Source: Oscillospiraceae bacterium (GTDB lineage Bacteria > Bacillota > Clostridia > Oscillospirales > Ruminococcaceae). From it: a stretch of DNA of 64,000 nucleotides. Under the pieces are notes generated by a model, which saw nothing but the letters and a program-made list of their open reading frames with translations, was not told where the DNA came from and did no database searches. Location of the stretch: positions 1,178,001 to 1,242,000 of the forward strand of contig CP107208.1 of the NCBI GenBank assembly GCA_025758045.1, read 5' to 3'. The position numbers and the translations under genes are program-made. The first letter of the stretch is position 1. The number at the start of each line of letters is the position of its first letter. Shown piece after piece: positions 25,528 to 33,987 of this stretch.

Positions 25528-25887
25528 TCACACTTCCTCCGCTTCCTTGGCGTCTTTCAACGCCTTTATGGTGGCTTCAATTACCCGCAAATCCTTTTCG
25601 CCCAGCGAGTTCAGCATCACATCAATGCGCTTGCGGCAACTGTTTTCCGGGTATTTCTCAGGAAAGAAAAACTGATCCACAGAAATATCAAACATTGTCA
25701 TCATCTGATAAAAGGCATTAAGGCTGGGATACTGGCCGTTGTTCTCGTTATACATGATCGTGCGCGGGGTACGGTCAATGACAAAGGCCAGATCCTCCTG
25801 TGTCATTCCCTTGGCTTCACGCCCCCGCTTGATAGCAAGCCCTATTGGGGTAAAATCCAATCGTCGCTCATCACGCTGAAATTTCAT
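25528..25887 (-). CDS. XRE-family transcriptional regulator
   Basis: The 119-residue protein has an N-terminal helix-turn-helix (IGLAIKRGREAKGMTQEDLAF, VIDRTPRTIMYNENNGQ) and a helical C-terminal half likely used for dimerisation. It is transcribed against the relaxase and probably controls element genes. Its upstream region is AT-rich and is shared with the rightward regulator at 26055. Confidence 0.85.
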   Translation of the reverse strand: MKFQRDERRLDFTPIGLAIKRGREAKGMTQEDLAFVIDRTPRTIMYNENNGQYPSLNAFYQMMTMFDISVDQFFFPEKYPENSCRKRIDVMLNSLGEKDLRVIEATIKALKDAKEAEEV

Positions 25888-25985
25888 AACATCACCTAAT
25901 GTAATTTTACATTTCAGGTCTTACTATTTGAACGAATTTATTTTTCATGTATAGTACTTTTTAATTTCTTAGAAGTAAGGTTTAC

Positions 25986-26041
25986 TTGACATATCTTTTG
26001 AGATGTGGTATAACTATCGTGTCAGGTTAGCTTGACACGAT
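25986..26041 (+). promoter_or_regulatory. Promoter and operator of the 26055 regulator operon
   Basis: TTGACA (25986-25991), a 17-bp spacer and TATAAC (26009-26014) form a near-consensus sigma-A promoter. ATCGTGTCA (26016-26024) and TGACACGAT (26033-26041) form a perfect 9-bp inverted repeat over the expected transcription start, a classic repressor site. The regulator encoded just downstream is the likely ligand. Confidence 0.85.
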
Positions 26042-26054
26042 AGGAGGCGCTATT

Positions 26055-26261
26055 TTGAAGAACAAACTAAAAGAAATGCGTGAGGCCAAAGGGTTGACGC
26101 AAAAAGAGGTAGGAGAAAAGGTAGGTGTTTCTCGACAGGCAATCAATGCTATTGAAACAGGGAAGTTCGATCCGTCAATTTGGCTGGCGTATGATCTTTC
26201 AAAATTATTTGATACGACCATTGAAGATTTTTTCGATTTCGAAGGGAGCGAGAGAAAATGA
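26055..26261 (+). CDS. Small XRE-family HTH regulator
   Basis: The 68-residue protein (KLKEMREAKGLTQKEVGEKV, SRQAINAIETGKFDPSIWLA) is a minimal helix-turn-helix of the type that regulates a downstream membrane protein gene in Firmicutes. It starts at TTG 26055, 7 bp after AGGAGG. It overlaps the next gene by 4 bp and probably represses its own operon at 26016-26041. Confidence 0.9.
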   Translation: MKNKLKEMREAKGLTQKEVGEKVGVSRQAINAIETGKFDPSIWLAYDLSKLFDTTIEDFFDFEGSERK

Positions 26262-26716
26262 AGTTAATGAAAAATCCGTATATCAATGCCGCCGTTATCG
26301 CAATCCTATCCGTGTTCTATGCGGCGGTATTTATTATAACAAGCGGTCACATTGAGTTTCAAAGCATACTCGATCATAGCCAGACTTTGAATAGCACATT
26401 TTGGAATGGCTGGTCTACTTTTTTACAGCAAGGTCATCTCAAATATATTGGCTATGGCTATATTCTTGTTGCGCTCTGCATACTTGCATTATCATTCATT
26501 CGGGGAAAGAACTATGACGAGTATCAAGTCGGTATCTTGACAACGAGTTTTATCGCAACAGGTATTGTACTTCTACTCTTGTTCCCTATAGCTCTTTTGT
26601 TGGTAATGAGTGACCCGAACTATGCGGTTGAAACGCTAATGTTTCTTGTGGTTATTCATTGGTCTGTCTTTCTACTTGTCAACCTAATCTATTCGATCAA
26701 ATGGTGCAAGGGGTAA
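26258..26716 (+). CDS. Four-helix membrane protein paired with HTH regulator
   Basis: The 152-residue protein has four hydrophobic helices (about residues 8-28, 60-78, 93-118 and 128-146) and no catalytic motif. It is translationally coupled to the upstream regulator. Such pairs are common in Firmicutes; the function is unknown. Confidence 0.75.
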   Translation: MKLMKNPYINAAVIAILSVFYAAVFIITSGHIEFQSILDHSQTLNSTFWNGWSTFLQQGHLKYIGYGYILVALCILALSFIRGKNYDEYQVGILTTSFIATGIVLLLLFPIALLLVMSDPNYAVETLMFLVVIHWSVFLLVNLIYSIKWCKG

Positions 26717-26718
26717 CT

Positions 26719-26826
26719 ATGAAAAACAAGAAGATTGTTCCAAGCGTGATCATTACGGTTTTGTGCGTCATAACTTTGTTGTTAATTATCCGTGTTTTTA
26801 ACATCTCAATACTGATGTCGGAATAG
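26719..26826 (+). CDS. 35-residue single-helix membrane peptide
   Basis: ATG 26719 starts 2 bp after the previous stop, with GGGG in the spacing region. The peptide has a basic start (MKNKK), one hydrophobic helix (residues 7-24) and ends at TAG 26824-26826. It is the third gene of the HTH/membrane protein operon. Confidence 0.6.
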   Translation: MKNKKIVPSVIITVLCVITLLLIIRVFNISILMSE

Positions 26827-26851
26827 TTTTTCATCGAATAGAGGTGGAGCA

Positions 26852-27025
26852 TTGGAAAAAGAAAAATGGATATTATGCCCGATCTGCAACAACAAGACCC
26901 GGATCAAGGTACGCCTCCAAACGGTGCTTGAATATTTCCCACTATTCTGTCCCAAATGCAAGCAGGAAACAATAATCAGCGTCAAGCAATTTCATACATC
27001 CGTTATCAAAGAGCCAGACGCATAG
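26852..27025 (+). CDS. Cysteine-rich KTR domain protein
   Basis: The 57-residue protein starts at TTG 26852 after GAGGTGG. It has two CxxC knuckles, LCPICNNKTRIKV and LFCPKCKQE, with the KTR motif between them, diagnostic of the cysteine-rich KTR family. These zinc-ribbon proteins occur on conjugative elements of Clostridia and probably bind nucleic acid. It is followed by a strong terminator. Confidence 0.8.
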   Translation: MEKEKWILCPICNNKTRIKVRLQTVLEYFPLFCPKCKQETIISVKQFHTSVIKEPDA

Positions 27026-27030
27026 ACGCA

Positions 27031-27080
27031 GAGCCGATAACCCGTAGCCAACAGGCACACGGTTTATCGGCTCTTTTCTT
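27031..27080 (+). terminator. Intrinsic terminator after KTR gene
   Basis: GAGCCGATAA and TTATCGGCTC form a 10-bp stem with a structured loop, followed by TTTTCTTTT. Confidence 0.85.
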
Positions 27081-27138
27081 TTGATGGTAACTGCGCTGGC
27101 ATACACAACAAGACCGTTTTGTTCGGCCTTGCGGCGCG

Positions 27139-27425
27139 AAGCGGCGGTTTTGAAATATTGTATTTCAAGCCGCCGTTTTCCTTTTGAAAAAAGGATCAAC
27201 GGAGGGTGTGTTAAAGTCGCCCTTTTTTAAGGATACGGCGGTGTCCGAGGAGGTATCGCTGTGTCCGTTTTGCTTTTTCTCAGCACTCATGATTTGCACC
27301 AGCTAAAAAAAGCATAGCCCCTCCATCGGAGCAGTCCGGCTTTGAAAGTGAAACTAAACATCATGTAATACGAATTTTATTTGCTTGCGTCCGCATAGCG
27401 TCATGCTGTGCGGGCGTTTTTATAT
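27139..27425. other. Non-coding stretch with two hairpins
   Basis: No convincing gene lies between 27026 and 27536. A GC-rich hairpin (CGGCGG with a TTTGAAATA/TATTTCAA extension, 27139-27177) and a second, imperfect terminator-like hairpin (27388-27420, followed by TTTTTAT) are present. The region may be the remains of deleted element genes. Confidence 0.5.
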
Positions 27426-27437
27426 GCCTGCACCTGC

Positions 27438-27450
27438 GGACAATTTGTCC
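27438..27450. repeat. GGACA-TGTCC palindrome, copy 4
   Basis: GGACAATTTGTCC followed by CAAAG matches the other copies. It lies 87 bp upstream of the sigma factor-like gene. Confidence 0.55.
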
Positions 27451-27536
27451 CAAAGCAGCCAGCCCCGGCTGCCGATCCCCGCCGTTTCTCCGTTCTGTTC
27501 ACCCACTCACACATGAACTGAATGGAGGAAATACAA

Positions 27537-27959
27537 ATGACGACCATCAATCTGAAAGACTTTTACCCTTGGTACACCACCGATGAATATATCCAAGCTC
27601 CCGATGAAGTGGCCGCCGAGCTGCGGGCGGACAAGCTGTACGAGGCCGCCTACCAGCGCCGGATTGTCCGCAACAAGGCGCAGTTTTCCCTCGACTGTGA
27701 TGATGGGATCGAATACTCGGCTTGCCTGTCCGAGCCCACCCCGCAGGAGCTGGTAGAGCGCATGGAGCGTTTCTGCGATCTCTGGAACGCCCTCAACACC
27801 CTGCCGGAGATCCAGGGCCGCCGTGTGGATGCCTGTATCATTCTCGGCAAGAGCTATCGTGAGGTAGCGGAGGCCGAGGGAGTACACAAAAGTTCTGTGC
27901 AGGAGTCTGTTCGCTCCGGCTTGGAAAATATGAGAAAGTATTTGAAAAAAGTTTGGTAA
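27537..27959 (+). CDS. Sigma-70 family-like regulator of element
   Basis: The 140-residue protein starts at ATG 27537 (a GGAGG lies upstream). The C-terminal part (RRVDACIILGKSYREVAEAEGVHKSSVQESV) is a sigma region-4 type HTH. Proteins of this kind are encoded near the recombinase end of Tn4451/CD1108-type elements and probably control excision or transfer genes. Confidence 0.75.
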   Translation: MTTINLKDFYPWYTTDEYIQAPDEVAAELRADKLYEAAYQRRIVRNKAQFSLDCDDGIEYSACLSEPTPQELVERMERFCDLWNALNTLPEIQGRRVDACIILGKSYREVAEAEGVHKSSVQESVRSGLENMRKYLKKVW

Positions 27960-28269
27960 GATACCCCGCCATTTGAATGTTTTTTGTCCTTGGTATATGA
28001 GAGGAGTTGATCCTCTCCACAACTGAATAGCGGTGGCCCCAGCTCTGCCGGGGAGCCGCGCGACGGGTACGCTGTGACTTCTCCCACAGGAGGATGAGCG
28101 ATCCATACCATCGCCGCAAGTGGGGCATCGCCACCCCACGGCCATGATCCGGCGTGGACAGGCTGGCTGCCTGTCCCTCCGGGTCGCCGCACCCCAGCGG
28201 GAGCGCCATGCCGAGTATTGCTGTCTTATGACGGGCCAAGGAAATGTGCGTGGCGCTCCCGACTACCTT

Positions 28270-28284
28270 GGGACAACTTGTCCC
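28270..28284. repeat. GGGACA-TGTCCC palindrome, copy 5
   Basis: GGGACAACTTGTCCC lies 120 bp upstream of tnpW, with a hairpin terminator between. The rest of 27960-28404 shows no gene. Confidence 0.6.
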
Positions 28285-28303
28285 GAGGAGGTGGAGAAAG
28301 ACG

Positions 28304-28340
28304 AAAGGCCAGCGCTCTTTACGGGCGCTGGCTTTTCCTG
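28304..28340 (+). terminator. Hairpin terminator upstream of tnpW
   Basis: GCCAGCGC and GCGCTGGC form an 8-bp stem followed by TTTTCC. Confidence 0.7.
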
Positions 28341-28404
28341 TTTCCCCAAGGGACAACGGGAATACGGATCGCAGATTGTTTTACTGTCACGAAAGGAGTG
28401 CGCT

Positions 28405-28548
28405 ATGGCCGAAGCAACTTGCCGAGAAGAATATACATACCAAGTCGGAAAAATCACATTCATTGTCACGCCTGTCTACAAAGACGAGGGCGAACCTATG
28501 CGTGACATTCTTTTGAAACTGATGTTGGCTGATTTAGAGCCGGCATAA
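28405..28548 (+). CDS. tnpW: TnpW family small protein
   Basis: The 47-residue protein (EEYTYQVGKITFIVTPVYK, DILLKLMLADLEPA) matches the TnpW family named from the Tn4451 element. It starts after AAAGGAGTGCGCT. TnpW genes lie beside the large serine recombinase and may modulate it, but the role is not established. Confidence 0.8.
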   Translation: MAEATCREEYTYQVGKITFIVTPVYKDEGEPMRDILLKLMLADLEPA

Positions 28549-28640
28549 CTGCTCCATCGACATCCTTAACATGGGCGGTCGGCAGAGGTATAATATAAAT
28601 AGGATAAAACCTCTTGCTTGACTGCGGGAAGGAGGATATT

Positions 28641-30185
28641 TTGAAACAGTCAAGTAAGAAAATCACCCTCGGCACAGCCGCTCTTTACTGCCGCTTGAGC
28701 CGTGACGATAACATGGACAACGAGTCCAATAGCATCAGCAATCAAAAAAAGATACTGCAAAAGGCCGCCAAGGACAAGGGATATTCGGACACGATCTTTT
28801 TCGTGGATGACGGAATCACCGGCACTACCATGAAGCGTCCCGGTTTTCAGAAAATGATAACCGCAATCGAAGCTGGGTACATCTCGGCAGTGTTCGTCAA
28901 AGACCTGTCCCGGCTGGGCCGCAACTACATCGAGGTCGGCAAGCTGACCGAGGAGTTTTTCCCGCTCCATGATGTGCGGCTGGTGGCTGTTTCGGATGGC
29001 GTGGATAGTGACGAGGGCGAGGATGACTTCACCCCGTTCAAAAACATCATGAACGAATACTACGCCAAGGACATTTCCAAGAAGCGCCGGATCGTCAACA
29101 AAATGAAAGGCAACGCTGGTATTCCGCTGTCACCGCCACCCTATGGCTACATCAAAAATCCGGACGATCCCCGCTTTTGGGTGGTCGATCCCGAGGCTGC
29201 CGATGTGGTGCGCCGTATCTACCGCATGGCTCTGGAGGGTTACGGGCTGGCTGAAACCGCCGCCGCTCTCGGTGCTGATGGTATCGTCAACCCTACCTAT
29301 TACTGGCGCAGCAAGGGTACAAGCCGGGGCGGCTCCAAAAGTACCTTGGAGCCTACCAAGTGGGGCCACACCACAATCAAGAAAATCCTTACCACACAGG
29401 AGTATTGTGGCGATGTGATCAACTTCAAAAGCTACTCCAAATCCTACAAGATGAAAAAGCGGATCGAAAACCCGGAGGAAAACCGGGCGATCTTCCTCAA
29501 TGTTCACGAGGCCATCATTGATCGGCCTACTTGGGAAAAGGTACAGGCGCTGAAATCCGGGACACGGCGCAAGCGCCCTACCGTCACCCAAGAGCCAAGC
29601 GTTTTTTCCGGCGTGATGAAGTGTCCCGAGTGCGGCGGCAATTTGAACTTCCACTTTAATCAGAATAACCACGACATCAAGTTTTTCAGTTGCCAAAACC
29701 ATAATTCGGGGCTGCGTAAATGCTCGTCCACTCACTATATCCGGCTGGACTTCTTGGAGCAGGTCGTTCTCTACGAGGTGCATCGGCTGGCCTGTTTCGC
29801 CAACGAGTACGAAAACGACTTTATCAAGGCTATGGTGGGACGCTCGGCAAAGGTGGCCGAAAATGAGCGGGTACGCAAAAAGCGGGAGCTGGATGCGCTG
29901 CTGGCCCGTGACCGGGAATTGGATGCGCTCTTTGAACGGCTGTATGAGGACAATGTTTCCGGCAAGATTGACGATGCCCGGTTTGCGAAAATGGCAAAGC
30001 GCTATGAACAGGAGCAGGGTGAAAACGCCGGGCGCATTAAGACTCTGCGGCTGGAAGTGAAAAAGCTGGACGAAAAGCGGATGGATGTGGATGACTTTTT
30101 GGAAACGGTACGCCGTTATACGGACGCCACCAAAATCACCAAGCGCAGATGGAGCTCTCCTAGCGATTTATGCACACGCCTTTGA
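28641..30185 (+). CDS. Large serine recombinase (TnpX/TndX-like), C-terminus lost
   Basis: The protein starts at TTG 28641 after GGAGGATATT. It has a catalytic resolvase domain with Ser20 (LYCRLSRDDN), a recombinase domain (PYGYIKNPDDPRFW), a zinc ribbon (CPECGGNLNFHF, FSCQNHNSGLRKC) and a coiled coil. It is 514 residues; relatives are roughly 550-570. After RRYTDATKITKR the frame enters sequence homologous to the 3' end of a tyrosine integrase and stops, so about 50 C-terminal residues are missing. The catalytic domain is intact but activity is uncertain. Confidence 0.85.
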   Translation: MKQSSKKITLGTAALYCRLSRDDNMDNESNSISNQKKILQKAAKDKGYSDTIFFVDDGITGTTMKRPGFQKMITAIEAGYISAVFVKDLSRLGRNYIEVGKLTEEFFPLHDVRLVAVSDGVDSDEGEDDFTPFKNIMNEYYAKDISKKRRIVNKMKGNAGIPLSPPPYGYIKNPDDPRFWVVDPEAADVVRRIYRMALEGYGLAETAAALGADGIVNPTYYWRSKGTSRGGSKSTLEPTKWGHTTIKKILTTQEYCGDVINFKSYSKSYKMKKRIENPEENRAIFLNVHEAIIDRPTWEKVQALKSGTRRKRPTVTQEPSVFSGVMKCPECGGNLNFHFNQNNHDIKFFSCQNHNSGLRKCSSTHYIRLDFLEQVVLYEVHRLACFANEYENDFIKAMVGRSAKVAENERVRKKRELDALLARDRELDALFERLYEDNVSGKIDDARFAKMAKRYEQEQGENAGRIKTLRLEVKKLDEKRMDVDDFLETVRRYTDATKITKRRWSSPSDLCTRL

Positions 30186-30237
30186 CAAAAATAAGCGTGA
30201 GGCACAGCAAAAGCTCGGAAAGGCGATTGGATTATGA
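30163..30237 (+). pseudogene. Last codons of a deleted tyrosine integrase
   Basis: In the frame ending at TGA 30235-30237 the sequence reads AIYAHAFDKNKREAQQKLG and KAIGL, the same end as the integrase at 56042-57217 (IYAHAFDKNKRKAQEKLG, KAIGL), including the tyrosine nucleophile. Everything upstream has been replaced by the serine recombinase gene. It keeps the 4-bp overlap with the small gene that follows. Confidence 0.85.
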
Positions 30238-30506
30238 GAAAAATCAAGCTGACCCGCGCCAATAAAATTATTTTGCTGAAAGCGCTGGGCGATTACTATT
30301 ATCGGCAGAGAGCCATGAACACAGATTGGCGTGAAACTGGATATTTGATACTCAAAGTGGATTCTCTCCCAACCGATAAAAAAGCAGCTTTCACCAGCGA
30401 GGAAGTCCACCTTGCAAGAACAGCCGTAAATCAGCTGCAAAACAAGAAAATTCAACAGGGGCAGTACACAGACGCAACCGATGATATGCTGTTGAAGCTG
30501 ATTTAA
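30234..30506 (+). CDS. Integrase-coupled small protein
   Basis: The 90-residue soluble protein has a basic N-terminus (MRKIKLTRANKIILLKAL) and an acidic C-terminus (GQYTDATDDMLLKLI). Paralogues lie at 57214-57489 and, truncated, at 813-1017. Each intact copy starts inside the stop codon of a tyrosine integrase and ends before a hairpin and a tRNA-Arg gene. The position suggests a recombination directionality factor or integrase partner. I do not know a named family. Confidence 0.75.
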   Translation: MRKIKLTRANKIILLKALGDYYYRQRAMNTDWRETGYLILKVDSLPTDKKAAFTSEEVHLARTAVNQLQNKKIQQGQYTDATDDMLLKLI

Positions 30507-30524
30507 AGCGGAAATAGAGCAAAC

Positions 30525-30564
30525 AAAAAATCACCTTGCAAACTACATTGCAAGGTGATTTTTT
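30525..30564. terminator. Bidirectional terminator between small gene and tRNA
   Basis: Seventeen-bp arms (30525-30541 and 30548-30564) with a 6-nt loop serve both the rightward small gene and the leftward tRNA. Confidence 0.85.
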
Positions 30565-30640
30565 GGTGCGCCTGAAGGGATTCGAACCCCCGGCACCTGG
30601 CGTCGGAGGCCAGTGCTCTATCCAGCTGAGCTACAGACGC
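30564..30640 (-). tRNA. tRNA-Arg (CCG), element 1 copy
   Basis: The 77-nt minus-strand gene folds as a complete cloverleaf with encoded CCA. The anticodon stem CTGGC/GCCAG encloses loop CTCCGAC, anticodon CCG, reading the Arg codon CGG. The acceptor (GCGTCTG) and T-stem differ from the copies at 41758 and 57552, while the anticodon loop, which is the recombination core, is the same. It lies 179 bp left of an intact P-core-P' junction. Confidence 0.95.
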
Positions 30641-30714
30641 AGATGTATGAAAAATCGTTTTTCAGCGGTTCTCAACGTATGAAATTATAGGGAAAATCGG
30701 TCAAAAATCAAGTA

Positions 30715-30880
30715 GTGGTCAATTCGTGGTCTGACTACCGTTGACCACCGCGGTTTTGCGAGCGTAAACAACGGTACATCGAACAAAAACGGCAATGAAA
30801 TATGCTCTGTCGCAGTAGTCGGAGAACTACGACGCGGCACATAACTCGATGATATATAGTAATTTTTTGTTGGTTCTGCA
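30715..30880. other. Attachment junction between elements 1 and 2 (P-core-P')
   Basis: GTGGTCAA and TTGACCAC (30715-30748) form the P-arm repeat. The core TCGGAG is at 30819-30824 within the dyad GTAGT-N6-ACTAC. The P'-arm word TTGTTGGTTCTGCA is at 30867-30880. The distances, 104 bp and 48 bp from the core, equal those at the other sites. This is the structure expected where two copies of the same element family abut, or of an attP. No gene lies between 30641 and 30967. Confidence 0.85.
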
Positions 30881-30967
30881 TCACTCTGGCACACTTATCA
30901 CAAGCAATATAAAACAATGTGTCAACGATAAAAACTGACCGCAGACAGCCAAAAACACTGCCGGTGG

Positions 30968-32107
30968 TCAGTTGGTAGTCAACGGCCAGACTTTTTCAGC
31001 GCCGTCTGGTGAAAATACGCATCGTGGCTTTAGGTGATAATTTCTCGAGTTTGCATTAACAAGCGTTTTATAGACAGGAATTCTTTTTTCTCTTGCAATG
31101 TCCAAAAGCAAGCGCGCATATATAGGAGAAATCTTTCTACCAAGATAGATAGCACTCGCTTTTTTCTTTACAAATGTGTGTTCTTCTGAAAGTAGCGCGG
31201 GTGTTGCGAAAGTCCCCATAAGGCGCCATTCATGCTCGGATTTCCACTCTGTGGATTTATGTATCATTATTTTGATGGGTGCAAGCATATCGGGGCACGG
31301 AAGGATTTTAGCTGCATCAAGTATGTTTCCCTGACTGGAAAATGTCTTAAAATAGTCGTTTACAAGAGAACATATTAAAAGCCATTCGGCATAAGGCGTT
31401 GCGTCGTAACGCCTTGATTGGTAAATAATTGGGAACAATTCACATCGAGTGGGCAACTCACTGTTTCCTTCACCTACAGAATCAACACATGGAAAACCTC
31501 GAAAGTTATATCCAATGGAAAATCCTGTACTTGAGGATGCATAATGTCCCCACATATTTGCAGATGTAATCGTATCAGAGAAACAGGCGAATTTTAATGT
31601 ATTTTGCGTTAAAACCGAAATTTTCGGAGAGTATGCTTTAATAGCATTTTGAGAAAATGCTTCAAAGTGTCGTAAATAAGTTTCCATATCCTTTGCAGTA
31701 ATATGCGCAACGGATTCTCTCATCTGGCAAAGAACTTCACGCGGGAAAAAGCGTTGTACTACCTGCGGAAGTTCTTCCCAAGAAACTTTTCCCGAAGTGA
31801 ACCGTGAAAATTCGTTTATAGCCTGTAAAACGTGCGCGGTGATTTTTGCTTTATCAAAATACAGCAACGCATCATAATCATCATTCATGACATTTCCCTT
31901 GGAAAGCCAGATTTTATCATCCCAAAGGGCTTGAAGAGAAAGTTCATTGCAGGAACGATAGCGAAATAGCATTGGCGGAATCATCGATTGAATGCCGTCC
32001 AATAGGGGGTTATACAGACGATTATATTCCTCATTCGAAAGATTGCCTTGAAGTGCGGTATCATTCATCAGCTTCGCGTATTCTCTGAGAGTCACTACAT
32101 TCACCAC
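30968..32107 (-). CDS. DUF2971 family protein
   Basis: The 379-residue protein shows DUF2971 marks: LFRYRSCNELSLQALWDDKIWLS near residue 47, FACFSDTITSANMWGHYASSS near 173, and EWRLMG near 296. DUF2971 proteins are scattered on mobile elements and in defence-rich regions; the activity is unknown. It is AT-rich and is the first gene of element 2. A host-defence role is a guess from context. Confidence 0.75.
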   Translation of the reverse strand: MVNVVTLREYAKLMNDTALQGNLSNEEYNRLYNPLLDGIQSMIPPMLFRYRSCNELSLQALWDDKIWLSKGNVMNDDYDALLYFDKAKITAHVLQAINEFSRFTSGKVSWEELPQVVQRFFPREVLCQMRESVAHITAKDMETYLRHFEAFSQNAIKAYSPKISVLTQNTLKFACFSDTITSANMWGHYASSSTGFSIGYNFRGFPCVDSVGEGNSELPTRCELFPIIYQSRRYDATPYAEWLLICSLVNDYFKTFSSQGNILDAAKILPCPDMLAPIKIMIHKSTEWKSEHEWRLMGTFATPALLSEEHTFVKKKASAIYLGRKISPIYARLLLDIAREKRIPVYKTLVNANSRNYHLKPRCVFSPDGAEKVWPLTTN

Positions 32108-32245
32108 CTTTTTATAGATTGCGTTATAAATTAACGAATCCTGCGGTGCCTATTATGTGCCAAATTGTAGCTGAGCAGTTTTGTGAAGCGGATAGGCATT
32201 GATTGGTATTTCATTACTGTATGTTCCGAAATGCAATCACTGTAC

Positions 32246-33142
32246 TCATGTTTTCAGCCGATATTTACGCGCACGTCCGGCGCCTTCTGCAACAACAGCC
32301 TCTTGTTCAATCAATTCTGCCAAATACATTTTCGTGCGGGAAACCTGTAGTCCAACCGCCTCGGCGATTTCTTTGCTTGCCGCTTCAGGAGTGTCTGTCA
32401 GGTACTGTAAAATGTCCGCTTTGCGATGTTCAGCAATGCCGCCACGTTTTACCGCCACTTTTTTACCGCCACTTTTTACCGCCATTTTTGCGGCGGAAAG
32501 CGGTAGTGTCAGCGTTGTCCGATCCGGATTAAACGCTTCTACAATCTCTGGCACCTGCCACCCCTGCTTTTGCCAAACGGAGCGAATACTTGGCAATCCG
32601 CTTCCTGCACGCTCGCCAACATTTATCAGGTTGAACATTTTAATGAGCGACTCGTTTCGCGGGTCGGATACACCACCGACAAGAGCCTCCTGCACATTGA
32701 TACGGAAAGCGCCCGGATTGGCGATACGAATTTTATCCGGCCATTTTTGAATCACCAGACCGCGCCGGTCATAGTAGTCGGCATGAATCAAGGCGTTTGC
32801 TAAAGCCTCGCGCAAAGCCTTATGCAGAGGGGTGTCATCAATGCGGTCAGCACCATTCAGTTTGAACGGAACTTTTATGTCCTGCGCAATGCGGTTATAA
32901 ACGCGGAAATAAAAGTCACAGATATTACCACTCCAATCGCCTGAACTGGACACGATTCTGTCCGTCCAGCGCTCATCTTCTGTGGAACTGCGATCATGTT
33001 CCTGATAGTCCAGAAAATAATGCGGAAATTCCCGCACGATTTCGTATTCATGTCCGAACATCAATAATCCCGCTGCAGTAGGGCGCAGTTTACCGTCCGT
33101 ATCTCGTGCCATAGCGCCGATGCGATGCAGAAAATCCTCCAC
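32246..33142 (-). pseudogene. AlbA/HATPase_c_4 RecG-like ATP-binding protein, N-terminus missing
   Basis: The ORF encodes about 298 residues of the C-terminal part of a COG2865-type protein: DDTPLHKALREALANALIHADYY (HATPase), PDKIRIANPGAFRIN, VGERAGSGLPSI, then a basic linker and a winged helix (EIAEAVGLQVSRTKM). The usual N-terminal Schlafen AlbA_2 domain (some 200 residues) is absent and unrelated sequence begins at 33143, so it is a truncated copy. GTG at 33142 could still start the remaining domains. Confidence 0.75.
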
Positions 33143-33144
33143 AG

Positions 33145-33930
33145 CTACTTTTTTTCTTTAAAGTCTTTCGTAACAGTGTTCATTTGAACAGGTATTCCAA
33201 AGTGATTTGCCACATGAGAAATCAAAACGCTGTCGATATTATTTCTCAGGCGAAGGCTTTCAGCATCTGATAAAGAAAAAACATATTTCTTATCAAATGT
33301 GCCTTTGCTATGAATTGTTGTTATAACCATTTCATATTCGTCGGCCTTCCAAAAGAAATGGTCGTTTAATGCGATTTTTGCTAAAGCATATTCAGGCAGT
33401 GCACGTACCGCGCCATCGACAATAGGCAAGGTTGCATTTGGTTGAGAAAATATTGGCATCGTTGCACACACAACCGGATATAAAATGTTATTGGATACTT
33501 CATCCATATTAGCGCATTTATCCACAAATTCTACAAATGCAGGTGCCAATGTATCCGCTTCTACTTTAAAGGGATGTGCAGTTTCAAAAGAAGTTTCAAA
33601 ATTTCCTGCAACTCTGCGACAAATAGGAGAAGGAAAGGTTGACCATATCAGAGAAAGAGTTTCATTATCTGACTGACGGATAACCTTAGCTGTAATTTCC
33701 TTGATTGTTGTCGACTTGTTCTTTACCTCATAGACACCTCCAAGGGAAATGTACGATCCGCTCCTGTTGTGAAATAGTGTAATCATACCAGAAGGCAAGA
33801 AATCAACTTTTAGCTTTTTAATAAAATGATTATAAATGTATTTTATAAGTGGAATGATTAATGCAATTGTAGACAGTGCAATTGCAATCAGTTCATATAC
33901 TGTTATTGGTTGTGTCCAATTTATATTCAT
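33145..33930 (-). CDS. Membrane-anchored protein of unknown function
   Basis: The 261-residue protein has one N-terminal membrane helix (about residues 12-30, VYELIAIALSTIALIIPLI) and a large soluble beta-rich domain. The start at MNINWTQPI (33930) is chosen, although an upstream ATG at 33975 exists. It is AT-rich, directly precedes the truncated ATPase gene, and its insertion may have removed that gene's N-terminus. Single-helix anchors with a sensor-like domain occur among effectors of defence islands, but nothing here proves it. Confidence 0.6.
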   Translation of the reverse strand: MNINWTQPITVYELIAIALSTIALIIPLIKYIYNHFIKKLKVDFLPSGMITLFHNRSGSYISLGGVYEVKNKSTTIKEITAKVIRQSDNETLSLIWSTFPSPICRRVAGNFETSFETAHPFKVEADTLAPAFVEFVDKCANMDEVSNNILYPVVCATMPIFSQPNATLPIVDGAVRALPEYALAKIALNDHFFWKADEYEMVITTIHSKGTFDKKYVFSLSDAESLRLRNNIDSVLISHVANHFGIPVQMNTVTKDFKEKK

Positions 33931-33987
33931 ATACGCGTCTTCCTTGTTTTGACATTGAAAAAGTATATTTTCCAAATTCTATACTCA

